Assembly: GCF_028736035.1 (NCBI RefSeq)
Contig: NZ_CP117866.1
Span: forward strand, 7,502,001-7,566,000
DNA from: Streptomyces sp. T12
Lineage (GTDB): Bacteria; Actinomycetota; Actinomycetes; Streptomycetales; Streptomycetaceae
DNA length: 64,000 nucleotides
Direction: 5' to 3'
Shown here: piece after piece, positions 29,688 to 40,350 of the stretch
How the letters are laid out: every line of letters begins with the position of its first letter
Numbering within the stretch: the stretch's first letter is position 1
The notes under the pieces: generated by a model
Database searches by the model: none
What the model was told of the DNA's origin: nothing
The model's input: the letters and a program-made list of their open reading frames with translations, nothing else
Position numbers and translations under genes: made by a program

Positions 29688-30314
29688 TCAGTCCAGCCAG
29701 TGCTCCCGGCCGATGCTGATCAGCCGCATCTGGCGGGTCGCGACCTGGGCGACGCGCCGCCGCTCCTCCCCCGGCGCCTCCAGGACGTCCAGGAACAGCG
29801 AGGCCGTCATCAGCATCTGGTCGACGTAGAGGTCGGCGAGCATGAGGAGGTCGTCGTCGTTCCAGCCCGCGGAGACCGGGTCCTTGGTGAGCGCGGCCTT
29901 CACCTCCTCGGCGAAACGGGCCAGTTGGTCCTGGATCGCCTCCCGCACCGACTGCACTCCGCCGTGCCGCTCACGGGCGATGAAGCGGACGTGGGCCGGG
30001 TGCGTCGCGACGTGCTGGGCGATCAACCCGACGGCGCGCTCTATGCGGTGGTCGCTGTCGCCGGACGAGGAGACGATCGTGCGGATCATCGGGTGCAGGC
30101 TGCCCAGCGCCTCCTCGACGAGGGCGACGCCGAGGTCGGCGGTGGAACGGAAGTGCCGGTAGAAGGCCGTCGGGGCGACGCCGACGGCGCGGGTGACCTC
30201 GCGCAGACCGAGACTGCTCAGGCTCTGCTCCTCCAGCAGTCCCAACGCGGCGTCCAGGAGCGCCTGTCGGGTCTTCTGTTTCTGGGCCTGCCGAAGGCCG
30301 AGGGTGTGACTCAT
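29688..30314 (-). CDS. TetR-family transcriptional regulator (FabR-like C-terminus)
   Basis: A 208-residue protein. The N-terminal helix-turn-helix 'SLGLREVTRAVGVAPTAFYR' is typical of TetR. The C-terminal half resembles the FabR-like subgroup, with 'GLIAQHVATHPAHVRFIARE' and 'MLADLYVDQMLMTASLFLDV'. It is divergent from two small membrane-protein genes, and the shared promoter region holds several AACAACTGTT motifs, so it most likely represses itself and those genes. The ligand is unknown; related regulators often answer to fatty acids or antibiotics. Confidence 0.93.
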   Translation of the reverse strand: MSHTLGLRQAQKQKTRQALLDAALGLLEEQSLSSLGLREVTRAVGVAPTAFYRHFRSTADLGVALVEEALGSLHPMIRTIVSSSGDSDHRIERAVGLIAQHVATHPAHVRFIARERHGGVQSVREAIQDQLARFAEEVKAALTKDPVSAGWNDDDLLMLADLYVDQMLMTASLFLDVLEAPGEERRRVAQVATRQMRLISIGREHWLD

Positions 30315-30322
30315 ACCATGCA

Positions 30323-30407
30323 GTTAACAACTGTTCTCTGGAATTGAAAAGCCGTGGAGCGCGCTAGACTTGGGAGTCAGTGAACAACTGTTACTACAAC
30401 TGTTCAC
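30323..30407. promoter_or_regulatory. Divergent promoter with TetR operator-like repeats
   Basis: AACAACTGTT occurs at 30326-30335 and 30383-30392. The second lies inside a 28-bp imperfect dyad (30380-30407) with outer arms GTGAACA/TGTTCAC. A possible rightward promoter between them has TTGAAA (30344-30349) and TAGACT (30365-30370), 15 nt apart. Flanking of the promoter by the motif fits repression by the divergent TetR. Confidence 0.65.
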
Positions 30408-30462
30408 CGAAACGTAACGAGAGAGATCGATCCGAGAGATCTCGAAGGGGGACCCGAATCCC

Positions 30463-30615
30463 ATGCTGTTCCTCGTCGCCGCACTCCTGCTGCTGGGTGT
30501 GCTGCTGGGCACCGTGGCCCACGCGCCGCTCGCCTTCACCGCCGTCGTCGCCGCCGTGATCGTCGCCTGGCTGGGCATCTTCGCCGCCCGCGAGCGCCGC
30601 GCCCGCCGCAACTGA
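30463..30615 (+). CDS. Small hydrophobic membrane protein, 50 residues
   Basis: ATG 30463 with CGAAGGGGGA upstream. The protein runs MLFLVAALLLLGVLLGTVAH, then a second hydrophobic stretch to 'WLGIFAARERRARRN'. It has two likely membrane helices and an Arg-rich cytoplasmic end. Codon use is typical of the genus. It is the first gene downstream of the TetR-controlled promoter, so it is the likely primary target. No function can be assigned. Confidence 0.72.
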   Translation: MLFLVAALLLLGVLLGTVAHAPLAFTAVVAAVIVAWLGIFAARERRARRN

Positions 30616-30620
30616 CTCCA

Positions 30621-30650
30621 CCCACCCACCCACCCACCCACCCGCCCACC
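30621..30650 (+). repeat. CCCA tetranucleotide repeat
   Basis: Five exact CCCA units (30621-30640), then CCCG and another CCCA, between the two small membrane-protein genes. Slippage here would alter the spacing but not a reading frame. Confidence 0.75.
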
Positions 30651-30677
30651 GCACCGACTTCTCAGGAGCTGATACCG

Positions 30678-30956
30678 ATGCAACTCACCGCACCGGCCAC
30701 CGCCCGCCCCGGCACCCGCAACCGCACCCGCGACGCCGACGGCATGGCCGTGGCGTCCTTCATCCTCGGCCTCCTCGGCCTGCTGGTCTTCAACGTCTTC
30801 CTCGGCCCGGTCGCCATCGTCCTGGCGGCGGCGTCCCTGTGGCGCGGCACGAAGCGCCGGGGCCGTGCGTTCCTGGGCATGGGCCTCGGGGTCGCCGACC
30901 TCCTGGTGCTGCTGGCGTTCGTGCAGCTGGACAACACGCTGTCCTGGAGCTTCTAG
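30678..30956 (+). CDS. DUF4190-like small membrane protein
   Basis: A 92-residue protein with CAGGAGC about 9 nt before the ATG. A hydrophilic Arg/Thr-rich N-terminus leads to '[20 protein letters not shown]' and a second helix pair, '[20 protein letters not shown]'. The '[12 protein letters not shown] ... G.AIVLA..SL' pattern is that of DUF4190 proteins. It is in the same transcript as the 50-residue membrane gene and should share the TetR control. Function unknown. Confidence 0.82.
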   Translation: MQLTAPATARPGTRNRTRDADGMAVASFILGLLGLLVFNVFLGPVAIVLAAASLWRGTKRRGRAFLGMGLGVADLLVLLAFVQLDNTLSWSF

Positions 30957-31081
30957 CAGTCCCCGGGGGCTCCTGGAGGCGGTGTACGGAGCTGACGGCA
31001 GGCGGCCGGGGACGAGCCGCAGCCGTGAGCCGACCGCAACGAGTGGGCACGGCCTGCGGTGCCGGGCATCTCGCCACCGAT

Positions 31082-31145
31082 CTCAAGGGCAACATCGCAG
31101 GGCAACAGCTCAAGGGCAACATCTCAAGCGCAGCACCTCAAGGGC
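31082..31145 (+). repeat. Spaced CTCAAGGGC repeats upstream of cysteine desulfurase
   Basis: CTCAAGGGCAACATC occurs at 31082-31096 and 31109-31123, and the shorter CTCAAGGGC at 31137-31145. Starts are 27 and 28 bp apart. They lie 90-150 bp before the gene, a suitable place for regulator sites. Confidence 0.55.
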
Positions 31146-31233
31146 CACACAGGCTGGGCGCACGGCCCGGTTGCACCCCGGGACCACCTTGACACGAGAC
31201 CGCTTACCGGGGCCCTTTAGAATCGTGGCCACC

Positions 31234-32409
31234 ATGGCTTACCTCGATCACGCCGCGACGACTCCCATGCTCCCGGAGGCGGCAGAGGCACTGACCGCCC
31301 AGCTGGGCATCACCGGCAACGCCTCCTCCCTCCACGCATCCGGACGCCGCGCGAGGCGAACCGTCGAGGAGGCCCGCGAAACCCTCGCGGAAGCGCTCGG
31401 CGCCCGCCCCAGCGAGGTCGTCTTCACCTCCGGCGGCACCGAGGCCGACAACCTCGCGATCAAGGGCCTGTACTGGTCCCGCCGCGACGCCGACCCCGCA
31501 GGAACCCGCACCCGCGTCCTGGCCAGCCCCGTGGAGCACCACGCCGTCCTCGACGCCGTCCACTGGCTCGGCGAACACGAGGGCGCCACCGTCGAGTACC
31601 TCCCCGTCGACTCCCACGGACGGGTCCACCCGGACGCCCTGCGCGAAGCCGTCGCCCGCAACCCTCACGACGTCGCCCTGGCCACCGTGATGTGGGCCAA
31701 CAACGAGATCGGCACGATCATGCCGATCCGCGAACTGGCCGACGTGGCAAGGGAGTTCGACGTCCCACTGCACGCCGACGCCGTCCAGGCCTTCGGCCAG
31801 GTCCCCGTCGACTTCGCCGCTTCCGGCCTGGCTGCGATGACGGTCTCGGGCCACAAGATCGGCGGCCCGTACGGCATCGGCGCCCTGCTCCTCGGCCGCG
31901 ACCGGACCCCCGTACCCGTCCTGCACGGCGGCGGCCAGGAGCGCCACGTCCGCTCCGGCACCCTCGACGTCCCCGCGATCGCCTCCTTCGCGGTCGCCGG
32001 CCGCCTCGCCGCCGAGCAGCGCGCATGGTTCGCCCGCGAGATCGGCGCCCTGCGCGACGCCCTGGTCGAGGCGGTCCGTACGGCGGTTCCGGACGCGATC
32101 CTCGGCGGCGACCCGGCACCCGGCGGCCGCCTCCCGGCCAACGCGCACTTCACCTTCCCGGGCTGCGAGGGCGACTCCCTGCTCCTGCTCCTGGACGCCC
32201 AGGGCATCGAGTGCTCCACCGGCTCCGCCTGCACCGCGGGCGTCGCCCAGCCCAGCCACGTCCTGCTGGCCACCGGTACCGACCCCGACCTGGCCCGCGG
32301 CACCCTCCGCTTCTCCCTCGGCCACACCTCCACGGAGGCCGACGTCGAGGCGGTCGCCAAGGCGATCGGCCCGGCGGTGGAACGGGCGCGGGCAGCAGGA
32401 CTCACGTAG
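31234..32409 (+). CDS. Cysteine desulfurase (IscS/NifS type)
   Basis: A 391-residue PLP enzyme that removes sulfur from cysteine as an enzyme persulfide. ATG 31234 begins [20 protein letters not shown], the family N-terminus. The PLP lysine is K208 in [10 protein letters not shown], and the persulfide cysteine is C333 in STGSACTAG. No ribosome site precedes the ATG, but a -10-like TAGAAT lies at 31218-31223, so the transcript may be leaderless; in-frame GTG 31225 is an alternative start. mnmA, a sulfur acceptor, lies 760 bp downstream with an amidase gene between on the opposite strand, so tRNA thiolation is the likely main role. Confidence 0.95.
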   Translation: MAYLDHAATTPMLPEAAEALTAQLGITGNASSLHASGRRARRTVEEARETLAEALGARPSEVVFTSGGTEADNLAIKGLYWSRRDADPAGTRTRVLASPVEHHAVLDAVHWLGEHEGATVEYLPVDSHGRVHPDALREAVARNPHDVALATVMWANNEIGTIMPIRELADVAREFDVPLHADAVQAFGQVPVDFAASGLAAMTVSGHKIGGPYGIGALLLGRDRTPVPVLHGGGQERHVRSGTLDVPAIASFAVAGRLAAEQRAWFAREIGALRDALVEAVRTAVPDAILGGDPAPGGRLPANAHFTFPGCEGDSLLLLLDAQGIECSTGSACTAGVAQPSHVLLATGTDPDLARGTLRFSLGHTSTEADVEAVAKAIGPAVERARAAGLT

Positions 32410-32443
32410 GCCGCCACGCGGGCGGCCGGGCTCACATCGGCCG

Positions 32444-33109
32444 CTACGCCGGCGCCGTACGCGCCGCCCGCACGAGCTTCATGTACCGGTCCCAGTCCCA
32501 ATGCTCCCCGGGGTCGGTGTGGTCGGTCCCCGGCACCTCCACGTGCCCGATGATGTGCTCGCGGTCGACGGGGATGTCGTAGCGCGCGCATATCCGGGCC
32601 GTGAGCCGCGCAGAGGCCTCGTACATCTCGTCGGTGAGGTCCTGCGGCCGGTCCACGAAGCCCTCGTGCTCGATGCCGACACTGCGCTCGTTGTAGTCGC
32701 GGTTGCCCGCGTGGTAGGCCACGTCCAGCTCGCGGATCATCTGTGTGATGTGGCCGTCCTTGCGGACGATGTAGTGCGCGGCCGCACCGTGCTCCGGGTC
32801 CTGGAACACCTTCACCGCGCTGTCGAAGCTGCCCTGGGTGACATGGATGATCACCATGTCTATGCCGTAGTCGTCGGGACGGTCCGCCCGTCTCCAGTTC
32901 GCGTCCGACGCCGCCACCCACCGCGCGCCCGCGTAGTCGACCTCGCCCTCCTTGCGCGGCTTCTCCACGCCCGGCACCCGCCACCACAGCCGCGCCAACT
33001 CGTCGCGGGCCAGCACGGCCGAGCCCACCGCGGCCGCCGTCCCGCCGATGAGCAACGCACGGCGCCCGACCTTCCGGTCGCCGTCCTTCGAAGCCTTCCG
33101 CTGTCCCAT
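32444..33109 (-). CDS. N-acetylmuramoyl-L-alanine amidase, secreted
   Basis: A 221-residue protein starting at ATG 33109 ([20 protein letters not shown]). The N-terminus with adjacent arginines followed by '[16 protein letters not shown]' looks like a Tat-type or uncleaved signal. The amidase_2 zinc site is complete: His in IIHVTQG, Glu in SVGIEHEG, and His in [14 protein letters not shown]. '[16 protein letters not shown]' is the usual core. It cleaves the peptide stem from muramic acid. It is convergent with the cysteine desulfurase and divergent from mnmA. The ribosome site is poor, so the exact start is less certain. Confidence 0.92.
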   Translation of the reverse strand: MGQRKASKDGDRKVGRRALLIGGTAAAVGSAVLARDELARLWWRVPGVEKPRKEGEVDYAGARWVAASDANWRRADRPDDYGIDMVIIHVTQGSFDSAVKVFQDPEHGAAAHYIVRKDGHITQMIRELDVAYHAGNRDYNERSVGIEHEGFVDRPQDLTDEMYEASARLTARICARYDIPVDREHIIGHVEVPGTDHTDPGEHWDWDRYMKLVRAARTAPA

Positions 33110-33169
33110 GTGATCGACAACGGATACTCGCGGGCCCTGGTTCCCGCGCCCCCGTACCCTGGAAGGGTT

Positions 33170-34300
33170 ATGACTCACACCGCGCAGCCCTCCCGCCCCC
33201 TCCGCGTCCTCGCCGCCATGTCCGGCGGGGTCGACTCCGCCGTCGCCGCCGCCCGCGCGGCCGAGGCGGGCCACGACGTGACCGGCGTCCATCTCGCGCT
33301 CTCCGCGAACCCCCAATCCTTCCGCACGGGCGCGCGGGGCTGTTGCACCATCGAGGACTCGCGCGACGCCCGCCGCGCCGCCGACGTCATCGGCATCCCG
33401 TTCTATGTGTGGGACCTCGCCGACCGTTTCCGCGAGGACGTGGTCGAGGACTTCGTCGCCGAGTACGAGGCCGGCCGCACCCCGAACCCGTGCCTGCGCT
33501 GCAACGAGAAGATCAAGTTCGCGGCCCTGCTGGACAAGGCGCTGGCCCTCGGCTTCGACGCGGTCTGCACCGGCCACTACGCGACGGTCGTGTTGAACGA
33601 GGACGGCACGCGCGAGCTGCACCGCGCCTCCGACATGGCCAAGGACCAGTCGTACGTGCTCGGCGTCCTGGACGAGAAGCAGCTGGCGCACGCGATGTTC
33701 CCGCTCGGCGACACGGTGACGACGAAGGACGAGATCCGCGCGGAGGCCGAGCGCCGTGGCCTGGCGGTCGCGAAGAAGCCCGACTCGCACGACATCTGCT
33801 TCATCGCCGACGGCGACACCCAGGGCTTCCTCGCGAACCGCCTCGGCAAGGCGGAGGGCGACATCGTCGACGAGTCGGGAGCGAAGCTCGGCACCCACGA
33901 GGGGGCGTACGGCTTCACCATCGGCCAGCGCAAGGGCCTGCGCATCGGCACCCCGGCCTCCGACGGCAAGCCGCGCTACGTCCTCGACATCTCGCCGGTG
34001 AACAACACGGTGACGGTCGGCCCGGCGGCCTCCCTCGACGTCAGCGCCCTCACCGCCATCAAGCCCCGCTGGTGCGGCACCGCCCCGACCGGCCCCGGCA
34101 CCTACACCGCCCAGCTCCGCGCCCACGGCGGCGAGACCGAGGTGACGGCCGAGCTGATCGACGGCTCTTTGGAGGTCACGTTCACCGAGCCGGTGCGGGG
34201 CGTGGCGCCCGGCCAGGCGATCGTCCTGTACGACGGCACGCGCGTGGTGGGCTCGGCGACGATCGCGTCGACGACGCGTGCGACGGCGGGCGTGGCCTGA
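33170..34300 (+). CDS. mnmA: tRNA-specific 2-thiouridylase
   Basis: A 376-residue protein. ATG 33170 follows GGAAGGG. MnmA adds sulfur to U34 of Lys, Glu and Gln tRNAs. The PP-loop is [13 protein letters not shown], the first catalytic Cys is in [14 protein letters not shown], and the second in [11 protein letters not shown]. 'TGHYATVV' and 'GQRKGLRIG' are further family segments. The sulfur would come from the cysteine desulfurase encoded just upstream. Confidence 0.97.
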   Translation: MTHTAQPSRPLRVLAAMSGGVDSAVAAARAAEAGHDVTGVHLALSANPQSFRTGARGCCTIEDSRDARRAADVIGIPFYVWDLADRFREDVVEDFVAEYEAGRTPNPCLRCNEKIKFAALLDKALALGFDAVCTGHYATVVLNEDGTRELHRASDMAKDQSYVLGVLDEKQLAHAMFPLGDTVTTKDEIRAEAERRGLAVAKKPDSHDICFIADGDTQGFLANRLGKAEGDIVDESGAKLGTHEGAYGFTIGQRKGLRIGTPASDGKPRYVLDISPVNNTVTVGPAASLDVSALTAIKPRWCGTAPTGPGTYTAQLRAHGGETEVTAELIDGSLEVTFTEPVRGVAPGQAIVLYDGTRVVGSATIASTTRATAGVA

Positions 34301-34340
34301 GCACAGGCGAGGGCCACGCGCGTGTGCCGACCGGTACGGC

Positions 34341-35120
34341 TCACCCCCCGAAGAACTCCGCCAGCACCGGCCCGAGGACGTTCGGCTCGACCATGTGGGT
34401 CTGTCCCTCCAGACTCCGATAAGCCCCCTCGGGCACGGTCTGAGCGACCGCCCGCGTCGCCTCGCGCATCCAGGAAGGGCTCGCGCCGCCCGCGACGGCC
34501 AGCACCGGCACCGTGATCGAGGCCAGTCGTGCCCGGGGTACCAGACCGTCGCCCATCACGGCGTCGTCGTACGCCAGGCTCGGTGCGATCGCCTCCATTC
34601 CGGCCCACATGGGGGACTGGCGGGCGCCCTGGATCATCTGCTCGGCCATCCCGGTCAGCCGCAGGAACAGCTCGACGGCATCCCCGCGCCGGCCTTCCGC
34701 CAACGCCTGGGTGAGCCGCTCGGTGTACGCCGCGCGCTCCTTCGCGCCGCCCTCGTCGACGGCGAACGGCACCTCGTACACCGCGACCTGACGCACCGGC
34801 AGCCCGCTCGCCGCGGCCTCCAGCACCAGCGCGCCGCCCGACGAGATGCCGCACAACGCCGCCTCGCCGCCCACCGCCTCGATCAGCGCGGCAAGGTCCT
34901 CGACCTCCCGCTCCACCGCGTACGGCGGCGTGTCACCGCTCTCACCACGCCCGCGCCTGTCGTACACGACGACCCTGAAGCGCTCCGCCAGAGGCACGGC
35001 CAGCGGCGCCACGGTGCCCCCGGTGGACATCGCGCCGCTGACGAGGATCACCGCCGGACCCGCACCCGAGATCTCGTACACGAGGGAGGTGCCGTCGGCC
35101 GAAAAGGTCTTCTTGTCCAT
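34341..35120 (-). CDS. Alpha/beta hydrolase
   Basis: A 259-residue protein. The nucleophile elbow is CGISSGGA near 91-97, 'VVYDRRGRGESGDT' is the loop after strand 4, and a late His is in EGQTHMVEP. The fold is that of small esterases, lipases or haloperoxidase-like hydrolases. It follows the DUF427 gene by 37 bp on the same strand and is probably co-transcribed. The substrate is unknown. Confidence 0.9.
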   Translation of the reverse strand: MDKKTFSADGTSLVYEISGAGPAVILVSGAMSTGGTVAPLAVPLAERFRVVVYDRRGRGESGDTPPYAVEREVEDLAALIEAVGGEAALCGISSGGALVLEAAASGLPVRQVAVYEVPFAVDEGGAKERAAYTERLTQALAEGRRGDAVELFLRLTGMAEQMIQGARQSPMWAGMEAIAPSLAYDDAVMGDGLVPRARLASITVPVLAVAGGASPSWMREATRAVAQTVPEGAYRSLEGQTHMVEPNVLGPVLAEFFGG

Positions 35121-35157
35121 GCCTGTGGAGACTGCCGTACGGCACGGGACTAATCGC

Positions 35158-35481
35158 TTACGACACTTCGACTTCGTAGAAGCAGAGGTGGTCCTTGATC
35201 TCGGCCACGTCCGGTTTCGGATCCGGGTACGTCCAGACGAGGTCCGCCGCGTCCGGCAGCGACCAGTAGGAGGCCGTTCCCTTGAACGGGCAGTAGGTGT
35301 GCGTCTCGGAGGGCGTCAGCAGGTCCAGCCGTACGTCCTCGGCCGGGATGTAGTAGCGCACCGGACAGCCCGTCTCCCGCAGGAGGAGCGGCCGGTCGGT
35401 CTGCGCCAGGACCTGGTCGCCGTGGACGACCCGTACGCGCTGCGTGCCCTGCTCGATCGTGATCGTGTGTCCGTCAGTCAT
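35158..35481 (-). CDS. DUF427 domain protein
   Basis: A 107-residue single-domain protein matching DUF427: 'VRVVHGDQVLAQTDRPLLL' then 'TYCPFKGTASYWSL' and '...VAWTYPDP'-like 'LVWTYPDPKPDVAEIKDHLC'. The family is small and mostly beta; its biochemical activity is not established. It shares a 50-bp divergent promoter region with the LOG-like gene. Confidence 0.92.
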   Translation of the reverse strand: MTDGHTITIEQGTQRVRVVHGDQVLAQTDRPLLLRETGCPVRYYIPAEDVRLDLLTPSETHTYCPFKGTASYWSLPDAADLVWTYPDPKPDVAEIKDHLCFYEVEVS

Positions 35482-35531
35482 ATCCGAAAAGCGCTCGCGG
35501 GCCCCGGGTTCTTCCCGCGTACGGTGGCTGC

Positions 35532-36095
35532 ATGCGAATCTGCGTCTTCCTCTCCGCCGCCGACCTCGACGACCGTTACACGCGTCCCGCGCGCGAGTTC
35601 GCGAAACTGCTGGGCAAGGGCGGGCACACGCTTGTGTGGGGCGGTTCCGACGTGGGTCTGATGAAGGTGGTGGCCGACGGGGTGCAGGAGGCGGGCGGGC
35701 GGCTCGTCGGCGTCTCCGTGCAGTTCCTGGCCGCGAAGGTCCGCCCGGGTGTCGACGAGATGGTGATCGCGAAGGACCTGGCCGAGCGCAAGAGGCTGCT
35801 GCTGGAGAAGGCCGACGCGGTGGTGATCATGGTCGGGGGCACGGGGACTCTGGACGAGGCGACGGAGATCCTGGAGCTGAAGAAGCACGGCCACACGGAC
35901 ATGCCGGTGGTCCTGCTCAACACGGCAGGCTTCTACGACGGCCTGAAGGAACAGTTCCGCCGCATGGAGGACGAGGGCTTCCTGCCCCGTCCGCTGACCG
36001 ACCTGGTGTTCTTCGCGGAGGAGCCGGTGGGGGCGCTGGCGTACCTGGAGGCTGTGACATCAGCGGCTACCGCCGCGGGCCAGGGAGTGGAGTGA
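35532..36095 (+). CDS. LOG-family / TIGR00730-like Rossmann protein
   Basis: A 187-residue protein. 'LVWGGSDVGLMKVVADG' and 'VIMVGGTGTLDEATEIL' give the GGxGTxxE motif of the LOG/lysine-decarboxylase-like family. Members act as cytokinin riboside monophosphate phosphoribohydrolases or other nucleotide glycosidases. The usual PGGxGTxxE is here VGGTGTLDE, without the proline. The substrate is unproven. It starts 51 bp from the divergent DUF427 gene. Confidence 0.9.
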   Translation: MRICVFLSAADLDDRYTRPAREFAKLLGKGGHTLVWGGSDVGLMKVVADGVQEAGGRLVGVSVQFLAAKVRPGVDEMVIAKDLAERKRLLLEKADAVVIMVGGTGTLDEATEILELKKHGHTDMPVVLLNTAGFYDGLKEQFRRMEDEGFLPRPLTDLVFFAEEPVGALAYLEAVTSAATAAGQGVE

Positions 36096-36113
36096 ACTCC
36101 GACTGATGCGAGC

Positions 36114-36812
36114 ATGGCGGGCATGGCTACACATGTGATCACCGGAGCGGGCTCCGGCATCGGCGCGGCCGTCGCCCGCCGCCTGCACGCGCGCGGGGAC
36201 GAACTCGTCCTCCACGCGCGCGACGCGGGCCGTGCGAAGGAGCTCGCGGCGGAGTTCCCCGGCGCGAAGACGCTGGTCGGCGACCTGGCGGACCCGGACA
36301 AGCTGTCCTGGGCCTTCTCCCACCAGACGCTCCCGGACCGGGTGGACTCCCTGCTCCACATCGCCGGGGTCGTGGACCTCGGGCCGGTGGGCGACCTGAC
36401 CCCGAAGTCCTGGCGCCACCAGCTGAACGTCAACCTGATCTCCCCGGCCGAACTGACCCGCCACTTCCTCCCCCAACTCCGCGCCAGCCGCGGCCACGTG
36501 GTCTTCGTGAACTCGGGCGCCGGCCTCAACGCCCACGCCGACTGGTCCGCGTATGCCGCGTCGAAGCACGGCCTGAAGGCCCTGGCGGACTCGCTCCGCC
36601 ACGAGGAACACGCGGGCGGCGTCCGGGTCACCACCGTCTACCCCGGGCGCACGGCAAGCCCCATGCAGGCCAAGGTCCACCAGCAGGAGGGCAAGGAGTA
36701 CGACGCGTCGAAGTGGATCGACCCCGAGTCGGTGGCCACGACGATCGTGATGGCCCTGGACCTCCCGAGGGACGCGGAGGTCAACGACCTGACGGTGCGG
36801 CCGGGGAACTGA
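36114..36812 (+). CDS. Short-chain dehydrogenase/reductase
   Basis: A 232-residue SDR. The cofactor site is VITGAGSGIGAAVA at the N-terminus, the catalytic pair is in 'SAYAASKHGLKALADSL', and the active-site Ser is in VNSGAG. Short length and 'HIAGVVDLGPVGDL' fit a classical SDR; the substrate is unknown. An in-frame ATG at 36123 (MATHVITGAG) is an equally likely start because neither has a strong ribosome site. It begins 18 bp after the LOG-like gene and is likely in the same operon. Confidence 0.92.
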   Translation: MAGMATHVITGAGSGIGAAVARRLHARGDELVLHARDAGRAKELAAEFPGAKTLVGDLADPDKLSWAFSHQTLPDRVDSLLHIAGVVDLGPVGDLTPKSWRHQLNVNLISPAELTRHFLPQLRASRGHVVFVNSGAGLNAHADWSAYAASKHGLKALADSLRHEEHAGGVRVTTVYPGRTASPMQAKVHQQEGKEYDASKWIDPESVATTIVMALDLPRDAEVNDLTVRPGN

Positions 36813-36862
36813 CGCGGACCGGCTGGTCAAGCGTCGGGCCGACGGTTACATACCCTGTCCAG

Positions 36863-37870
36863 GTGAGTGACAACAGCCAGTTCACCTTCGCCCCCGCCAC
36901 CGGCGTGGGTTCGATGCCCGGCGGTGACGCCCGTGAGGCCGCCAAGACCGTCACCGGGTCCTTCGAGGACTTTCCGTTCCTCGCCGAACTGCCCGCCCGC
37001 GGCCCCGGGGCGGACATGATCGGGCGGACCGCCGGGATGCTGGTCGAGCTGTACGCGCGCGTGGAGCCCAGCGGGTGGCGGATCGGCGACCGGCCGGGGC
37101 GGGACACCAGGCGAGCCCGGTCCTGGCTGGGGGAGGACCTCGACGCGCTGGAGGAGTTCACCCAGGGGTACGAGGGGCAGCTGAAGGTCCAGGCCGTGGG
37201 GCCGTGGACCTTGGCCGCCGCGCTGGAGCTGAGGAACGGCGAGGTCGCCCTCTCCGACGCCGGTGCCTGCCGCGACCTCGCCGCCTCGCTCGCCGAGGGC
37301 CTGCGCCTGCACCTGGAGGAGGTCCGGCGGCGCGTCCCCGCAGCCCAGCTCGTCCTCCAGCTCGACGAGCCCTCCCTCATCGCCGTACTGCGCGGCCAGG
37401 TCAAGTCCGCCAGCGGCTACCGCACCCACCGGGCCGTGGACCGGCAGGTCGTCGAGGCGACCCTGCGGGATGTCGTCGGGGTTCACGGCGACGGCCCCGT
37501 CGTGGTCCACTCGTGCGCACCGGACGTCCCGTTCGCCCTGTTGCGCCGGGCGGGCGCGGCGGCGATCTCCTTCGACTTCTCGCTCCTCACCGAGCGTGAC
37601 GACGACGCGATCGGCGAGACGGTGGAAGGGGGCACCCGGCTCTTCGCCGGTGTCGTCCCGGGCACGGACGGCCCATTGTCAGACCCGGCCGGTAGCGTCA
37701 TGGGTGTCAGGACGTTGTGGCGCAGGCTGGGGCTGTCACCGGGGCTTCTCGCGGAGGCGGTCACGCTCACGCCGTCGTGCGGACTCGCGGGGGCCTCCCC
37801 GGAGTACGCGCGCCAGGCGCTCGCCCACTGCGTCCGGGCGGCGAGATCCCTCGCGGACAACCCAGAGTAA
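36863..37870 (+). CDS. Short MetE-like protein (cobalamin-independent methionine synthase C-terminal type)
   Basis: A 335-residue protein starting at GTG 36863 (MSDNSQFTFAPATGVGSMPG). 'ATGVGSMPG' at the start, 'VQAVGPWTLA', 'LVLQLDEPSL', the metal-ligand segment VVHSCAPD, and late 'LTPSCGLAG' match the UROD/MetE-like catalytic barrel. It is less than half the length of full MetE and lacks the N-terminal half, like the archaeal-type short enzymes. It probably transfers methyl groups to a thiol; the donor is unknown. It ends 15 bp before ligA. Confidence 0.88.
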   Translation: MSDNSQFTFAPATGVGSMPGGDAREAAKTVTGSFEDFPFLAELPARGPGADMIGRTAGMLVELYARVEPSGWRIGDRPGRDTRRARSWLGEDLDALEEFTQGYEGQLKVQAVGPWTLAAALELRNGEVALSDAGACRDLAASLAEGLRLHLEEVRRRVPAAQLVLQLDEPSLIAVLRGQVKSASGYRTHRAVDRQVVEATLRDVVGVHGDGPVVVHSCAPDVPFALLRRAGAAAISFDFSLLTERDDDAIGETVEGGTRLFAGVVPGTDGPLSDPAGSVMGVRTLWRRLGLSPGLLAEAVTLTPSCGLAGASPEYARQALAHCVRAARSLADNPE

Positions 37871-40078
<2,208 letters not shown>

Positions 40079-40350
40079 CGGTTGAAGGCCACCGGATCGG
40101 CGCATACCAGATGCATACGGGTGGCTGGGGCGCATTCGGGCAACCGTTGACGACCGCTGCCCGTGGAAGCCTTCTGCGGCCTACTGTTGAGGGGTGCGCC
40201 TGCCGTGCCCAGCTGCGGTTGGGGCATCCCCTTGCTCTGAGAGGGCTTTGAAAGGCGAGGGGAAGGGTTTTCCAACGCGGTGCCGTTGAAGGTTGTTGTC
40301 GGGCATCGGGCCGCGTGGCGTGGGCACCGCCGGCTGTGAGAGGGACGGGA

